Positions 17,820 through 26,896 of a stretch of 64,000 bases of DNA are shown piece after piece. The DNA is taken from contig NZ_JAGEMO020000009.1 in the NCBI RefSeq assembly GCF_017921975.2, positions 62,001 to 126,000 of the forward strand. The letters run 5' to 3'. Both the position numbers and the translations under genes were made by a program. The first letter of the stretch is position 1, and the number at the start of each line of letters is the position of its first letter. The notes below the pieces were generated by a model. That model was not told the DNA's origin, did no database searches, and was given only the letters and a program-made list of their open reading frames with translations. Origin of the DNA: Hymenobacter terricola. GTDB taxonomy: Bacteria > Bacteroidota > Bacteroidia > Cytophagales > Hymenobacteraceae.

Positions 17820-18623
17820 CTACACGTGCCGAATTTCCTGCAGGCCAAAGCGGCGCAGCTCATTGCCAATGGCCACGGCCAGCCGGCCATCGTCCTCCAC
17901 CCCGACAATCTGGCCGCTCACCCGCCGGCCAGCTACTTCGAAGCTGTGGGTTTCCTGGTAGCGGTACAGCGCCTGCAGGTAGTCGCGCCGCAAAGTGCCC
18001 TCTTGCCCGGCCCGCAGCTGCAGGTAGCGCCGCTCCAGACACTCGAGCAGGCGGGCGGCCAGGGTCTCACGGCTGTAGACGCGGCCCGTAAGCTGGCGAA
18101 AGGACGTGGCCGTGGCCACCGCGAAGGCTTGCTGGTTGACGTTCAGGCCAATACCAATGATGCTGTATTGAATCTTTGGGCCCGTTAATGTGTTTTCGAT
18201 AAGGATGCCGCCCAGTTTCTGGTCGGCGTAATACAAATCATTGGGCCATTTCAGCTTCAGTTTGGGGTCGGGGCCGAGCAGGGCGGTGGCCCAGTCGTGC
18301 ACGCCCAGCGCCACGGCCTGGCTAAGACGAAACTGCTGGGCAGCGGCCAGAAACGTGGGCTGCCACACCACCGAAAGCATCAGGTTTTCGGCGGGGGCGG
18401 CCTCCCATTGGTTGCCGCGCTGGCCCCGGCCGGCGGTCTGAAAGTCCGTAATTATGGTGCAGCCTTCGCTGGCCCGGTTTTGGACAATCAGGGCCTGCGC
18501 CTCCGAATTGGTGGAGGCACAGGACGGCAGCCACAGCAACTGCTGGCCCGTGAACAGGGTTTGAGGGGTGACAACCACAGCCTTCTTTCGCTTATCTTTA
18601 ACTTCGTTGACTTTCGGCTGCAA
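17820..18623 (-). CDS. birA: biotin-[acetyl-CoA-carboxylase] ligase
   Basis: Cytosolic enzyme that activates biotin with ATP and attaches it to carboxylase carrier lysines. Visible family blocks: the adenylate loop AGRGQRGNQW, KWPNDLYY, the KLGGILIE strand and GIGLNVNQ. There is no N-terminal DNA-binding helix-turn-helix, so this is the class I, non-repressor form; 267 residues fits. No ATG is available near the start: TTG at 18623 is used here, and GTG sixteen codons in is an alternative. It is divergent from rsfS with only 22 bp between the starts. Confidence 0.93.
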   Translation of the reverse strand: MQPKVNEVKDKRKKAVVVTPQTLFTGQQLLWLPSCASTNSEAQALIVQNRASEGCTIITDFQTAGRGQRGNQWEAAPAENLMLSVVWQPTFLAAAQQFRLSQAVALGVHDWATALLGPDPKLKLKWPNDLYYADQKLGGILIENTLTGPKIQYSIIGIGLNVNQQAFAVATATSFRQLTGRVYSRETLAARLLECLERRYLQLRAGQEGTLRRDYLQALYRYQETHSFEVAGRRVSGQIVGVEDDGRLAVAIGNELRRFGLQEIRHV

Positions 18624-18645
18624 AGCTCACACCTAACAAGACAAT

Positions 18646-19026
18646 ATGAAAAGCACGTTGGTCCGGCAGGATTCAGACACATTGGCAGATTTAGTCGTCC
18701 GCGGCATGCAAGACAAAAAAGCAGCTGACATTGTGGTGCTGAATCTGAAGGAACTCAAAAACGCCGTCGCAGATTATTTTATCATCTGCTCGGCCAATTC
18801 CGATACCCAACTCGAAGCCGTGGCCCGCTCGGTAGAAGAGGAAATTGAAAAAGTAACCGGCGAAAGCCCCTGGCAAACCGAAGGCCGCACCAACCGCGAG
18901 TGGGTGCTGCTCGACTACGTGGACGTGGTGGTGCACGTCTTTCTGCGCGACCGCCGCAAGTTCTACGCGCTCGAAGAGCTGTGGGGTGATGCCGACATCA
19001 GCTACATCGAAGCCGAGCCGGCCTAA
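18646..19026 (+). CDS. rsfS: ribosomal silencing factor RsfS
   Basis: 126-residue RsfS/Iojap-family protein that binds uL14 on the large subunit and blocks subunit joining in starvation or during maturation. Typical blocks are ADIVVLNLKELKNAVADYFIICSANSDTQ (as successive short motifs), WVLLDYVDVVVHVF and YALEELWGDA. It lies upstream of ftsH with a 218-bp gap, a gene order I associate with many Bacteroidota. A TATCTTTA sequence about 45 bp upstream of the ATG, inside the birA reading frame, could be its -7 box. Confidence 0.94.
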   Translation: MKSTLVRQDSDTLADLVVRGMQDKKAADIVVLNLKELKNAVADYFIICSANSDTQLEAVARSVEEEIEKVTGESPWQTEGRTNREWVLLDYVDVVVHVFLRDRRKFYALEELWGDADISYIEAEPA

Positions 19027-19244
19027 GGCGGGACAAAGCGGGATAAAATATTTGTCCCGCTCGCACGTCTCTCTCGTTGTTCCGAGTGCTGCAAGGAAGT
19101 GAAGCTGATTTGGCCTGCGCCGGGCTTCGATGCCTTCCTTACTGTGCTCGAAATGAAGGCTGGCACACACCCGCTTTTGCCGAACATTTGTTTTGAGCGT
19201 GGTGTTTTGGTCGTAGTTATACCTGATTTTAACTAGCTATTTTC

Positions 19245-21368
19245 ATGTCGGATAAAAATCCCAATAACAACAAGAAGAAGAAGGCGCTGGTGCCTACTCC
19301 CAACCCGCGGCCGGGCGTGCAGCTGTGGGTGCTGGCGGGCCTGCTGGTGTTCCTGGTCGGAGTCATGCTGGTGAACAACATGAATTCGCCCGCCAAAATC
19401 GACCAGCAGCAGTTTGAAGTGATGCTGGCGGCTGGCGATGTGCGCGATGTGACCATTGTGAACAACACGCAGGTAGACATTTCCCTAACCAAAGAAGGCC
19501 TGGCCAAATCCACCAACCAGCAACTGCTGCTGGCCCGTCGTGCCCCATTTGGGGTGGGCGCAGGCGCGCAGTTCTATTTCACCGTCGTCAACGGCGAGGT
19601 GTTTAAAAAGGACTTCGACCTGCTGCAGAAAGACGTGCTGCCCGCCAAACGCCTGCCGCTCGATATCGAGTCGCGGTCAAGCCCCCTGGACCTGCTCGGT
19701 AGCTACGGTTTCATCGTGCTGATGATTGTGGGCTTCTGGTTCCTGATGCGTCGCATGGGCAGCGCCGGGGGGCCGGGTGGCCAGATTTTCAGCATTGGCA
19801 AGAGCCGCGCAGCTTTGTTTGAAGGCGGCGATAAGGTGAAAATCACCTTTAAAGACGTGGCCGGCCTCGAAGAAGCCAAAGAGGAAGTGCAGGAGATTGT
19901 GGAGTTCCTGAAGAACCCAAGCAAATTCACCGTCCTCGGGGGTAAGATTCCGAAAGGCGCGCTGCTGGTGGGGCCTCCCGGTACGGGCAAAACCCTGCTG
20001 GCCAAAGCGGTTGCCGGCGAAGCTGACGTGCCGTTCTTCTCGTTGTCAGGTTCCGACTTCGTGGAAATGTTCGTGGGCGTGGGTGCCGCCCGGGTGCGCG
20101 ACTTGTTTAAGCAAGCCAAAGCCAAGGCACCGTGCATCATTTTCATTGATGAGATTGACGCCGTGGGCCGGAGCCGTTCGCGGGGCTCGATGCCCGGCGG
20201 CAACGACGAGCGGGAAAACACCCTGAACTCGCTGCTGGTGGAGATGGACGGCTTCGGCACCGACTCGGGAGTTATCATTCTGGCCGCTACCAACCGGCCC
20301 GATACGCTGGATTCGGCTCTGTTGCGGCCTGGTCGTTTTGACCGGCAAATAAGCATCGACAAGCCGGACATCAACGGCCGCACCGAGATTTTCCAGGTGC
20401 ACCTGAAGCCGCTGACGCTGGGCCCCGACGTGGATGCCCGTCGTCTTTCGGCCCAAACTCCTGGTTTTGCGGGGGCTGAAATTGCCAACGTCTGCAACGA
20501 GGCCGCACTTATCGCTGCTCGTCGCGACAAGAAGTTCATTACCGACCAGGATTTCACCGATGCCATCGACCGCGTAATTGGTGGTTTGGAGAAAAAGAAC
20601 AAAATTATCTCGCCCGGCGAGAAGCGCATTGTGGCTTACCACGAAGCCGGCCACGCCATCGCGGGTTGGTTCCTGGAGCACGTCGACCCTTTGGTGAAGG
20701 TGAGCATCGTGCCTCGTGGCGTGGCTGCGTTGGGCTACGCACAATACCTGCCCAAAGAGCAGTTCCTGTACAACACCGAGCAGCTGACCGACGAAATGTG
20801 CATGGCTCTGGGCGGCCGCGCCGCAGAAGAGTTGGTGTTTGGCAAAATTTCTACTGGTGCGCTGAGCGACCTGGAGCGCATCACCAAAATGGCTTACTCC
20901 ATGGTGACGATGTACGGCATGAACGCCAAGCTCGGCAACGTGTCGTTCTACGACTCGAAGGGGCAGAACGAGTACGGTTTCTCGAAGCCTTACTCGGAAG
21001 CTACGTCGCAGGTGATTGACGAGGAAGTGCGTACCATCATCGAAAACGCCTACACCCGCACCAAGGAGTTGCTCACCGAGCGCCGCCACGAGCTGGAAGT
21101 AGTGGCGAAGGAGCTGCTGGAAAAAGAGGTGCTGCAACAGGAGGACCTGACCCGCCTCGTGGGCCCGCGCCCCTTCGAAACCCAGACCAACTACCAGGCC
21201 CACATGGCCGGTACGGACCGCAGCGAAACCGCCAGCGAAGTGAAAGGCGAACAAGCCGCCGGTGGCAAACTGGGCACCGACCTGCCCGACCTGCGCCTGC
21301 CCGGCCTGGACGACGACCGCAACAACGAGGCCCCCGCGCCCAGCGGCAACGCAATAGCCGGCGCCTAA
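19245..21368 (+). CDS. ftsH: ATP-dependent zinc metalloprotease FtsH
   Basis: Inner-membrane AAA+ protease degrading misfolded membrane proteins and regulatory substrates. After a basic N terminus there is a first membrane helix (about 25-43), a periplasmic domain and a second helix (about 140-160). The AAA domain has Walker A GPPGTGKT (about 243), Walker [10 protein letters not shown] and the second region of homology ([21 protein letters not shown]). The protease domain has the zinc site HEAGH (466-470). The 707-residue length includes a polar tail that ends in a Pro/Ala-rich stretch. A clear terminator follows. Confidence 0.97.
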   Translation: MSDKNPNNNKKKKALVPTPNPRPGVQLWVLAGLLVFLVGVMLVNNMNSPAKIDQQQFEVMLAAGDVRDVTIVNNTQVDISLTKEGLAKSTNQQLLLARRAPFGVGAGAQFYFTVVNGEVFKKDFDLLQKDVLPAKRLPLDIESRSSPLDLLGSYGFIVLMIVGFWFLMRRMGSAGGPGGQIFSIGKSRAALFEGGDKVKITFKDVAGLEEAKEEVQEIVEFLKNPSKFTVLGGKIPKGALLVGPPGTGKTLLAKAVAGEADVPFFSLSGSDFVEMFVGVGAARVRDLFKQAKAKAPCIIFIDEIDAVGRSRSRGSMPGGNDERENTLNSLLVEMDGFGTDSGVIILAATNRPDTLDSALLRPGRFDRQISIDKPDINGRTEIFQVHLKPLTLGPDVDARRLSAQTPGFAGAEIANVCNEAALIAARRDKKFITDQDFTDAIDRVIGGLEKKNKIISPGEKRIVAYHEAGHAIAGWFLEHVDPLVKVSIVPRGVAALGYAQYLPKEQFLYNTEQLTDEMCMALGGRAAEELVFGKISTGALSDLERITKMAYSMVTMYGMNAKLGNVSFYDSKGQNEYGFSKPYSEATSQVIDEEVRTIIENAYTRTKELLTERRHELEVVAKELLEKEVLQQEDLTRLVGPRPFETQTNYQAHMAGTDRSETASEVKGEQAAGGKLGTDLPDLRLPGLDDDRNNEAPAPSGNAIAGA

Positions 21369-21394
21369 GGAGCCCCAAGCAGTAAATTTATAAC

Positions 21395-21429
21395 AAAAGC
21401 CCATTCCTGGTTCAGGGATGGGCTTTTTT
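21395..21429 (+). terminator. intrinsic terminator of ftsH
   Basis: 15-bp stem AAAAGCCCATTCCTG / CAGGGATGGGCTTTT with one T-G pair and a 3-nt loop, followed by T residues. Confidence 0.92.
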
Positions 21430-21507
21430 ATTGATTCCGCGTGGTAGCCCAGGACATATTCCCGCACCCGCTACCTTTGACGACCTCAACCAGCGCCTCT
21501 TTCACTT

Positions 21508-22170
21508 ATGGCCGACACTTCCCGCAACGCCATTCTCGCCCGCATCCGCCAGGGGCTGACGCAGCCCGCGCCGCTGCCACCCCGGCCCGACTTTACGGCC
21601 CCCGTGCACCCGCCGCTGAATACTGCCGACCCCGTGGTGGCCTTCGCGGAGAGTTTCCAGCGGGTGGGCGGCGAGTTTTACTACTGCGAGTCGCTGCCGC
21701 ACCTGGCCGTGCAAATTGCCGGGTTTCAGCAGCGGCAGCAGGTGGGCGCGCCCTACGTGTGGGAGCCGAAAATGCAGTCCCTGCTGTACAAAGCGGGCAT
21801 CGCGTTCCGGGCCGATGAAACGAATTTTATCGAGCAGGCCGATTTGGGGCTGACTTCGTGCGAGGCCCTGGTGGCGCGCACGGGCAGCGTGCTGGTATCG
21901 GCCGCCACGGCCAGCGGGCGACGGCTGAGCATTTACCCCGACCAGCACCTGGTGCTGGCCCGGCCCGGCCAGGTGGTGGCCGAAATCGGCGACGCGCTGC
22001 GGGTGGTGCAGGCCCGCTACGGCGCCCAAATGCCGTCGATGGTATCGCTCACCAGCGGCCCGAGCCGCACCGCCGACATTGAGAAAACCCTCGTGCTTGG
22101 GGCGCATGGACCGCGCCGCATCGCGCTGTTTTTGCTGGAAGACGAAGACGAGGACACTGCGCTTAATTAA
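21508..22170 (+). CDS. LUD-domain (LutC/YkgG family) protein
   Basis: 220 residues of the LutC/DUF162 family. In Bacillus the LutABC set oxidises L-lactate, but many Bacteroidota carry a lone LutC-like gene and its role there is unclear. The recognisable C-terminal block is SLTSGPSRTADIEKTLVLGAHGP, seen as SGPSRTADIE plus LVLGAHGP, preceded by the Ala/Thr-rich ARTGSVLVSAATASGRR. LutA and LutB are not neighbours. Start ATG 21508, about 80 bp after the ftsH terminator. The acidic tail LLEDEDEDTALN is an unusual addition. Confidence 0.85.
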   Translation: MADTSRNAILARIRQGLTQPAPLPPRPDFTAPVHPPLNTADPVVAFAESFQRVGGEFYYCESLPHLAVQIAGFQQRQQVGAPYVWEPKMQSLLYKAGIAFRADETNFIEQADLGLTSCEALVARTGSVLVSAATASGRRLSIYPDQHLVLARPGQVVAEIGDALRVVQARYGAQMPSMVSLTSGPSRTADIEKTLVLGAHGPRRIALFLLEDEDEDTALN

Positions 22171-22225
22171 GAATAATGAACGTCCCGGCAAGCTCGAATG
22201 CCGTTTTAGATTACTTGTTTCCTGA

Positions 22226-23008
22226 ATGAAGCCAACCCTTACGCTGCCTGATTTGGCGCTGCCGCCCGGCAAGCGGGTCTATTTTGCTTCCGATTTCCAC
22301 TTGGGAGCGCCGGACGCGGCTTCGTCGCTGGCACGGGAGCGGCGCATCGTGCGCTGGCTGGATGAGGTGGCGCAGGATGCGGCGGCTATTTACCTGCTGG
22401 GCGACCTGTTCGATTTCTGGTTTGAGTACAAGCATGCCATTCCGAGGGGATTTATCCGACTGCAAGGCAAGCTGGCGGAGCTCACCGATGCGGGCATGCC
22501 CGTCACCATCTTCACCGGCAACCATGATATGTGGATGTTCGGCTACTTTACCGAGGAGATGGGCATTCCGGTGTTGCGGCAGGAGGTGTCGCAGCGCATC
22601 GGCGATAAGCTGTTTCACATTGGGCACGGCGATGGGCTGGGACCGAAGGACTACAGCTACAAGGCCCTGAAGCAGGTGTTCACCTCCGGGCTGGCGCAGT
22701 GGCTGTTTGCGCGGCTGCACCCCAACTTCGGCATCGGCATGGCCAACAAGTGGAGCCGCCGCAGCCGCATGCAAACCGGCAAGGACGACGCGACTTATTT
22801 CGGCGAAGAGGAATGGCTGCTGCAATACTGCCGCGAGCTGGAAGCGCGTTGGCACCACGACTACTACGTGTTCGGCCACCGCCACCTGCCGCTCGATGTG
22901 GAGGTGGCCCCCGGCAGCCGCTACGTGAACCTGGGCGAATGGGTCAATTATTGTTCTTACGGCGTGTATGATGGCAACGAGCTGGCTTTGCGGCATTTTG
23001 AGAGGTAG
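22226..23008 (+). CDS. lpxH: LpxH-like UDP-2,3-diacylglucosamine diphosphatase
   Basis: Peripheral-membrane metallophosphoesterase that cleaves UDP-2,3-diacylglucosamine to lipid X in lipid A synthesis. All metal-binding blocks of the calcineurin-like fold are visible: SDFHLG (Asp23, His25), GDLFDFWFEY (Asp60), GNHD (99-102), HIGHGDG and the terminal FGHRH. The Bacteroidota enzymes are about this length (260). Other close families (LpxG, YfcE) lack the DLFDFWFEY motif. It follows the LUD gene by 55 bp and the next gene by 76 bp on the same strand. Confidence 0.88.
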   Translation: MKPTLTLPDLALPPGKRVYFASDFHLGAPDAASSLARERRIVRWLDEVAQDAAAIYLLGDLFDFWFEYKHAIPRGFIRLQGKLAELTDAGMPVTIFTGNHDMWMFGYFTEEMGIPVLRQEVSQRIGDKLFHIGHGDGLGPKDYSYKALKQVFTSGLAQWLFARLHPNFGIGMANKWSRRSRMQTGKDDATYFGEEEWLLQYCRELEARWHHDYYVFGHRHLPLDVEVAPGSRYVNLGEWVNYCSYGVYDGNELALRHFER

Positions 23009-23084
23009 TGCATGCTTCAGCTTGCGCCGGGTGGGCGGCATTTCACGCAGTGTCACGCAGTGTTTAAAAACGCAGTGTCTCGCA

Positions 23085-23978
23085 ATGTTTTTACTGTGCG
23101 GCATTGCTGCCCACGCCCAGGTCACCGTCCCCTCCGCCGCTTCGGCCGCGCCGGCTTCGAGACAAACCGTGTCGCCGGTGCAGCCGGCTGCGGTGCCGCC
23201 AACTGACGCCAGCGCGGCCCCCACCGTGGCCGCCTGGAAGCTGCTACGCCTCATCAAGCTGAATAACCCTGGCGCGGCTTCACTTGACCGGCGTGGGGCG
23301 CTTTACGTGGCCGATGCCGACAACAACCTCCGCCAATACGGCCCCGAAGGCCTGCCCCTGAACACCTACGCGCCCACCCAGCCCGGCCACGCCGCGCAGG
23401 TGGAGGCCTGGAACGTGACCACCACGCTCGTCTTCAACGACGACCGGCAGCAGCTCGTGCTGCTCGACCGGTTCCTGTCGCTCATCAGCGAAGTGCGGCT
23501 CGCCGACTACCTGGATGGCACGGTGCGCGTGGCCACGCTGGCCCCGGACAACTTCATCTGGCTGCTCGATGAGAGCAACCTCGTGCTGCGCGAATTCGAC
23601 CCCAATACCCTGCGCCTGGTGCAGAACACGCCGCTGGATTTGATAATCGGCCACTCGCGGCCCGATTTCCGATTCATCCGGCAGTACCAGAACAACACCT
23701 ACCTGGTGGACCGCAGCACCGGCGTGTATGTGTTTGACAACCTGGGCAACTACAAGAAGAAGCTGCCTTTCCCGGGGCTGAATACCATCGGCTTCAGAGG
23801 TGATGAGCTGTATTACCTCGATGCCGGGGCGGTTCATTTCTTCCACCTTTACAACCTGACCGAGCGCCGCGTGGCCCTGCCCGCCGGCGTGGACCCCGGC
23901 GCCGTGCGGCAAGTGCTGGTGGGTGAAACCTACGCCTACATTTTCACGGTGGCGGGCGTGGCTGTGTATCAGATGTAA
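23085..23978 (+). CDS. hypothetical periplasmic beta-propeller-like protein
   Basis: About 297 residues. The N terminus MFLLCGIAAHAQ is a very short signal peptide. The body has repeated strand patterns such as DRRGALYVADADNNLRQYGP and NNTYLVDRSTGVYVFDNLGNY, like NHL/SMP-type propellers, so it probably is a secreted or periplasmic binding protein. The start is unclear: upstream is a cluster of CACGCAGTGT repeats (23043-23080) and the only longer start (22968) overlaps lpxH by 41 bp with no signal-like sequence. The repeats may have replaced part of the original N terminus. I cannot assign a function. Confidence 0.7.
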   Translation: MFLLCGIAAHAQVTVPSAASAAPASRQTVSPVQPAAVPPTDASAAPTVAAWKLLRLIKLNNPGAASLDRRGALYVADADNNLRQYGPEGLPLNTYAPTQPGHAAQVEAWNVTTTLVFNDDRQQLVLLDRFLSLISEVRLADYLDGTVRVATLAPDNFIWLLDESNLVLREFDPNTLRLVQNTPLDLIIGHSRPDFRFIRQYQNNTYLVDRSTGVYVFDNLGNYKKKLPFPGLNTIGFRGDELYYLDAGAVHFFHLYNLTERRVALPAGVDPGAVRQVLVGETYAYIFTVAGVAVYQM

Positions 23979-24092
23979 GGGCGGGGCGTAGGGTGGAGGT
24001 TGGGCCGGGGGCGGGCTGAACCGTGGCAACCCGCCGGAAAAGCCGGCCGTTAGTCGGGGAGTTTTTTCTTTTCCACTTCTAACGCTCCTGGC

Positions 24093-25259
24093 ATGAAAGC
24101 TCTCCGAATTCACGGCATGCGTGATGTCCGTGTCGACAATGTCGACGACCCCGAAATCCACGAATCGCGCGATGCCATTATTCGCGTCACCAGCACGGCC
24201 ATTTGCGGGTCCGATTTGCACATCTACAACGGCAGCCTGCCCCAGCCCACGCCCCAAACCCTCGGCCACGAGTTCATGGGCATTGTGGAGGAAGTGGGCA
24301 AGGGCGTGACCAACCTGCGGCGCGGCGACCGCGTGGTGGTGCCCTTCCCGGTAGCCTGCGGCCACTGCCTGTTTTGCAACCACGACCTGCCCGGCCACTG
24401 CGAAAACTCCAACCCCGACCACTACGGCCCCGAAGGCGGCCTGGTGACCGAAAAAGGCGGCGCCCTCTTTGGCTACACCAGCCTGTATGGCGGCTACGAC
24501 GGCGGCCAGGCCGAGTACGTGCGCGTGCCCTACGCCAACTTCGGCCCCCGCAAAGTGCCCGACAACCTCACCGATGAGCAGGTGCTTTTCCTCACCGACA
24601 TCTTCCCCACGGGCTATTCCGGCATCGACTGGGCCGGGGTGAAGGGCGGCGAAACCATTGCCATTTTCGGGGCCGGTCCGGTGGGCATCATGGCCGCCAA
24701 ATCGGCCTGGCTGCGCGGTGCCAGGCGCGTCATCATCGTCGACACCCGGCAGTACCGCCTCGATATGGCCAAAAAATCGGCCAACGCCGAAGGCATTCTC
24801 TGGGAAAGCCACCAGCAGGTGGTGGACGAAATCCGGAGCATGAGCGGCGGCTACGGGGCCGATGTGTGCGTGGAAGCCGTGGGTTTCGAGCCCGACCGCA
24901 ACCTGGGCGACCGCGCCAAATCCGTCGTGAACCTCGAAAAAGGTTCCGACAAAGTGGTGCTGGCCTGCATCAGCGCCGTGCGCCGGGGCGGGTTCGTGTC
25001 CATCTTGGGCGTGTACGCCACGCCGTTCGACAACTTCCCGCTGGGCCAGATTTTCGACAAGGGCATCATCATCCAGGCCGGCCAGGCCCCCGCCCACAAG
25101 CACATCGACAAGCTCATGCAGCACGTTTCGAACGGTGATGTGAAGCTCGATGACATCATCACCCACCGCCTGCCTTTGAGCCAAGCCCCCCATGGCTACG
25201 ACATCTTCCGTCACAAGAAAGACGGCTGCGTGAAAGTGGTGCTCAAGCCCGGCGAGTAA
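24093..25259 (+). CDS. zinc-dependent alcohol dehydrogenase (formaldehyde dehydrogenase-like)
   Basis: Cytosolic NAD(P)-linked medium-chain dehydrogenase of 388 residues. The catalytic zinc site is Cys38 (AICGSDLH) with His59-Glu60 (GHEFMG). The structural zinc is held by four cysteines at 89, 92, 95 and 103 (CGHCLFCNHDLPGHC). The Rossmann motif is GAGPVG (193-198), followed by VDTRQYRLDMAK. The insertion CVEAVGFEP resembles glutathione-independent formaldehyde dehydrogenases, so small aldehydes or alcohols are likely substrates. It stands alone, with a terminator directly after. Confidence 0.92.
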   Translation: MKALRIHGMRDVRVDNVDDPEIHESRDAIIRVTSTAICGSDLHIYNGSLPQPTPQTLGHEFMGIVEEVGKGVTNLRRGDRVVVPFPVACGHCLFCNHDLPGHCENSNPDHYGPEGGLVTEKGGALFGYTSLYGGYDGGQAEYVRVPYANFGPRKVPDNLTDEQVLFLTDIFPTGYSGIDWAGVKGGETIAIFGAGPVGIMAAKSAWLRGARRVIIVDTRQYRLDMAKKSANAEGILWESHQQVVDEIRSMSGGYGADVCVEAVGFEPDRNLGDRAKSVVNLEKGSDKVVLACISAVRRGGFVSILGVYATPFDNFPLGQIFDKGIIIQAGQAPAHKHIDKLMQHVSNGDVKLDDIITHRLPLSQAPHGYDIFRHKKDGCVKVVLKPGE

Positions 25260-25283
25260 AGTGAAGGGTTGTTATCTCTTATA

Positions 25284-25316
25284 AAAACGCCTCGGCCAGT
25301 TTGGTCGGGGCGTTTT
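25284..25316 (+). terminator. intrinsic terminator of the alcohol dehydrogenase gene
   Basis: 14-bp stem AAAACGCCTCGGCC / GGTCGGGGCGTTTT with two G-T pairs and a 5-nt loop, T-tract on the 3' side. A near-identical hairpin follows the gene at 26144. Confidence 0.88.
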
Positions 25317-25360
25317 GGGTTGAAAGCCGGTAGGGTAGGGGGCCGCGTGTGGAGGGAGGC

Positions 25361-25368
25361 TATATTTG
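25361..25368 (+). promoter_or_regulatory. putative -7 box (TATATTTG)
   Basis: Exact TANNTTTG match 24 bp before the ATG of the NHL-like gene, at a distance that gives a short leader. Confidence 0.45.
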
Positions 25369-25392
25369 GAAAGGCCTTCGCCCCCTTCTCTG

Positions 25393-26130
25393 ATGATGCA
25401 AAAAAGAACTACCCGGCTGCTGCTCGGCTTCACGGTGGTGGCTGTGGGTGGGGCCGCCATTAGCCGCCCGTCCGGTATCGGTGCGGGGCCACCTGCTGCG
25501 AGCGCCGCTTCCCAAGCGGCCCCCACGCATGCCGGGGCACTGATGCCGACCTTCGATTACCCTACCGGCGTAGCTGTAGCTGCGGCGGGCACCGTGTACG
25601 TGGCCGATGCCGGCAGCCAACTAATCCGCCGGATTACGCCCGCTGGGAGGGTGAGCACGCTGGCCGGCAGCAGCCTTATTGGTCCTGACCGTGGCGGTAG
25701 CGGCCGCCCCCCCCGCGTAGCGGCCATGACGCAAATGCCCGGCGGCACAAATGAGTGCGGCCGCGGCCGCCATCTTGCCCGGTTTCATGTCGGCAAGTCC
25801 CGGATGGCAAACCTGAGCTCCGGTTTGGCAAACTTGGGTTCCGGTTTGCCGTTCCCGGGTTCCGGTTTGCCATCCGGGAGTTCAAGTTTGGCAAACTTGG
25901 GTTCCGGTTTGCCGTTCCCGAACTCCGATTTGGCAAACCCGGGTTCAGGTTTGCCAAATCGGAGTTCAGGTTTGCTAATCCGGGTTCCGGTTTGGCATTC
26001 CCGGGTTCAGGTTTGCCAAACCGGAACCCGGATTGGGAAAGTCAGCTTCCCGGAACGGGCCTCAGGAGCTGGGAAAGAGATTGTAAAAAAAGCAGTTACA
26101 TTTAGCTGCTTGAGTTTCACATACCCTTGA
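25393..26130 (+). pseudogene. truncated NHL-repeat secreted protein running into a minisatellite
   Basis: The first ~100 codons encode a signal peptide (TTRLLLGFTVVAVGG) and one clear NHL repeat (YPTGVAVAAAGTVYVADAGS then RRITPAGRVSTLAGS). Real NHL proteins have many such units; here the similarity stops at about 25680 and the frame continues through the 21-bp array as heptapeptides such as GSGLPFP and SSGLANL. One 20-bp unit at 25984 shifts the frame, after which the sequence has no repeat pattern. I read it as the N-terminal remnant of an NHL protein joined to an expanded repeat. A short secreted repeat protein cannot be excluded, since the promoter box and the frame are intact. Confidence 0.6.
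25795..26024. repeat. 21-bp minisatellite, eleven units
   Basis: Units start at 25795, 25816, 25837 and every 21 bp to 25963, then a 20-bp unit at 25984 and a last full unit at 26004. The typical unit begins GGTTCCGGTTTGCC. Units alternate between a few variants, including nearly identical copies at 25837 and 25900. The heptad period is open on both strands. Confidence 0.92.
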
Positions 26131-26143
26131 GCGCCCTTCTACC

Positions 26144-26527
26144 ATGGCCCGCAAACCGCGTGTTGTTATCCCCGAAAACCCCGGCGAGCTGATGAAGCTC
26201 ACCGGCCTCGTCTACGCCCAGCACCAGAAACTCGGCACCAAGTCGCCGCTCCTCATCCTCGATTCGCCCACCTGGGACGAACTGGGCCCCGATGTCCTCA
26301 CCGCCGTGGCGGCCCAAATTCGCATCGAAGAGCTGGAAAAGGAGCTGAAAGCCCTCTACGGCGAGCGCGACCCGCACCTGGCCTCCTTCACCGACCTCGA
26401 CCGGCGCTCGCGCGACACCCTGCTCGCCAAGCACGCCGCCAACCCCGCCGCCCTCGGCGACTACGGCTTCGACGTGATTGCGGCCGTGGCCCCGGTAGCC
26501 GCCGCCAAGAAGCCGGCGAATCTTTAG
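26144..26527 (+). CDS. hypothetical small cytosolic protein
   Basis: 127 residues without signal or membrane segments; Ala-rich with amphipathic helices (VAAQIRIEELEKELKALYGERD looks like a short coiled coil, residues 57-78). The start ATG at 26144 is well placed and a terminator follows, so the gene seems genuine. I do not recognise the family. It lies directly downstream of the minisatellite and may depend on transcription through it. Confidence 0.65.
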   Translation: MARKPRVVIPENPGELMKLTGLVYAQHQKLGTKSPLLILDSPTWDELGPDVLTAVAAQIRIEELEKELKALYGERDPHLASFTDLDRRSRDTLLAKHAANPAALGDYGFDVIAAVAPVAAAKKPANL

Positions 26528-26548
26528 CCGCTTTCGCTTCGCCAGGCG

Positions 26549-26579
26549 AACGCCCCGGCCGGTTTGGTCGGGGCGTTTT
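26549..26579 (+). terminator. intrinsic terminator
   Basis: 12-bp stem AACGCCCCGGCC / GGTCGGGGCGTT with a 5-nt loop and TTTT, after the hypothetical gene ending at 26527. Confidence 0.88.
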
Positions 26580-26826
26580 CCTTGCGGCGAGTGCCTTCGA
26601 GGGCCGCTCGCGTTTCGTTTTTATGATGCACCGTTTAGTACGTGGCCGACCACCTGCACACCACCATCCGCAAAAGCTCCCTTCCGGCGAAGCATCGACG
26701 CGGACCCGATGGCCCCACGGTCAGGCATAGTGCAACCAAAGCGCGGGTCTTATCGGCCGCGCCAGACCGCGCCGGGACCGTTATGGCACCTTTCTCTGCG
26801 CAAACCTTTCCCTTCCCCAAACGGGT

Positions 26827-26834
26827 TATCTTTG
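26827..26834 (+). promoter_or_regulatory. putative -7 box of ricT (TATCTTTG)
   Basis: Exact TANNTTTG match 63 bp before the ricT ATG in an otherwise GC-rich stretch. No clear -33 element. Confidence 0.5.
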
Positions 26835-26896
26835 CTAAATTCCCACTCATCAGCGGCCGGGACAATGCGCCGCTTCACTTATAGATATTCAGCCAA

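Larger units (their letters stand above)
26528..26896. other. intergenic region with terminator and ricT promoter
   Basis: 369 bp. It holds the terminator at 26549-26579 and a -7 box at 26827-26834. The rest has open frames on both strands without coding character, and nothing else is recognised. Confidence 0.5.

Noticed and set aside
26635..26884. Small open frames on both strands upstream of ricT
   Set aside because: Neither shows coding features, and they overlap each other in the region that must hold the ricT promoter.
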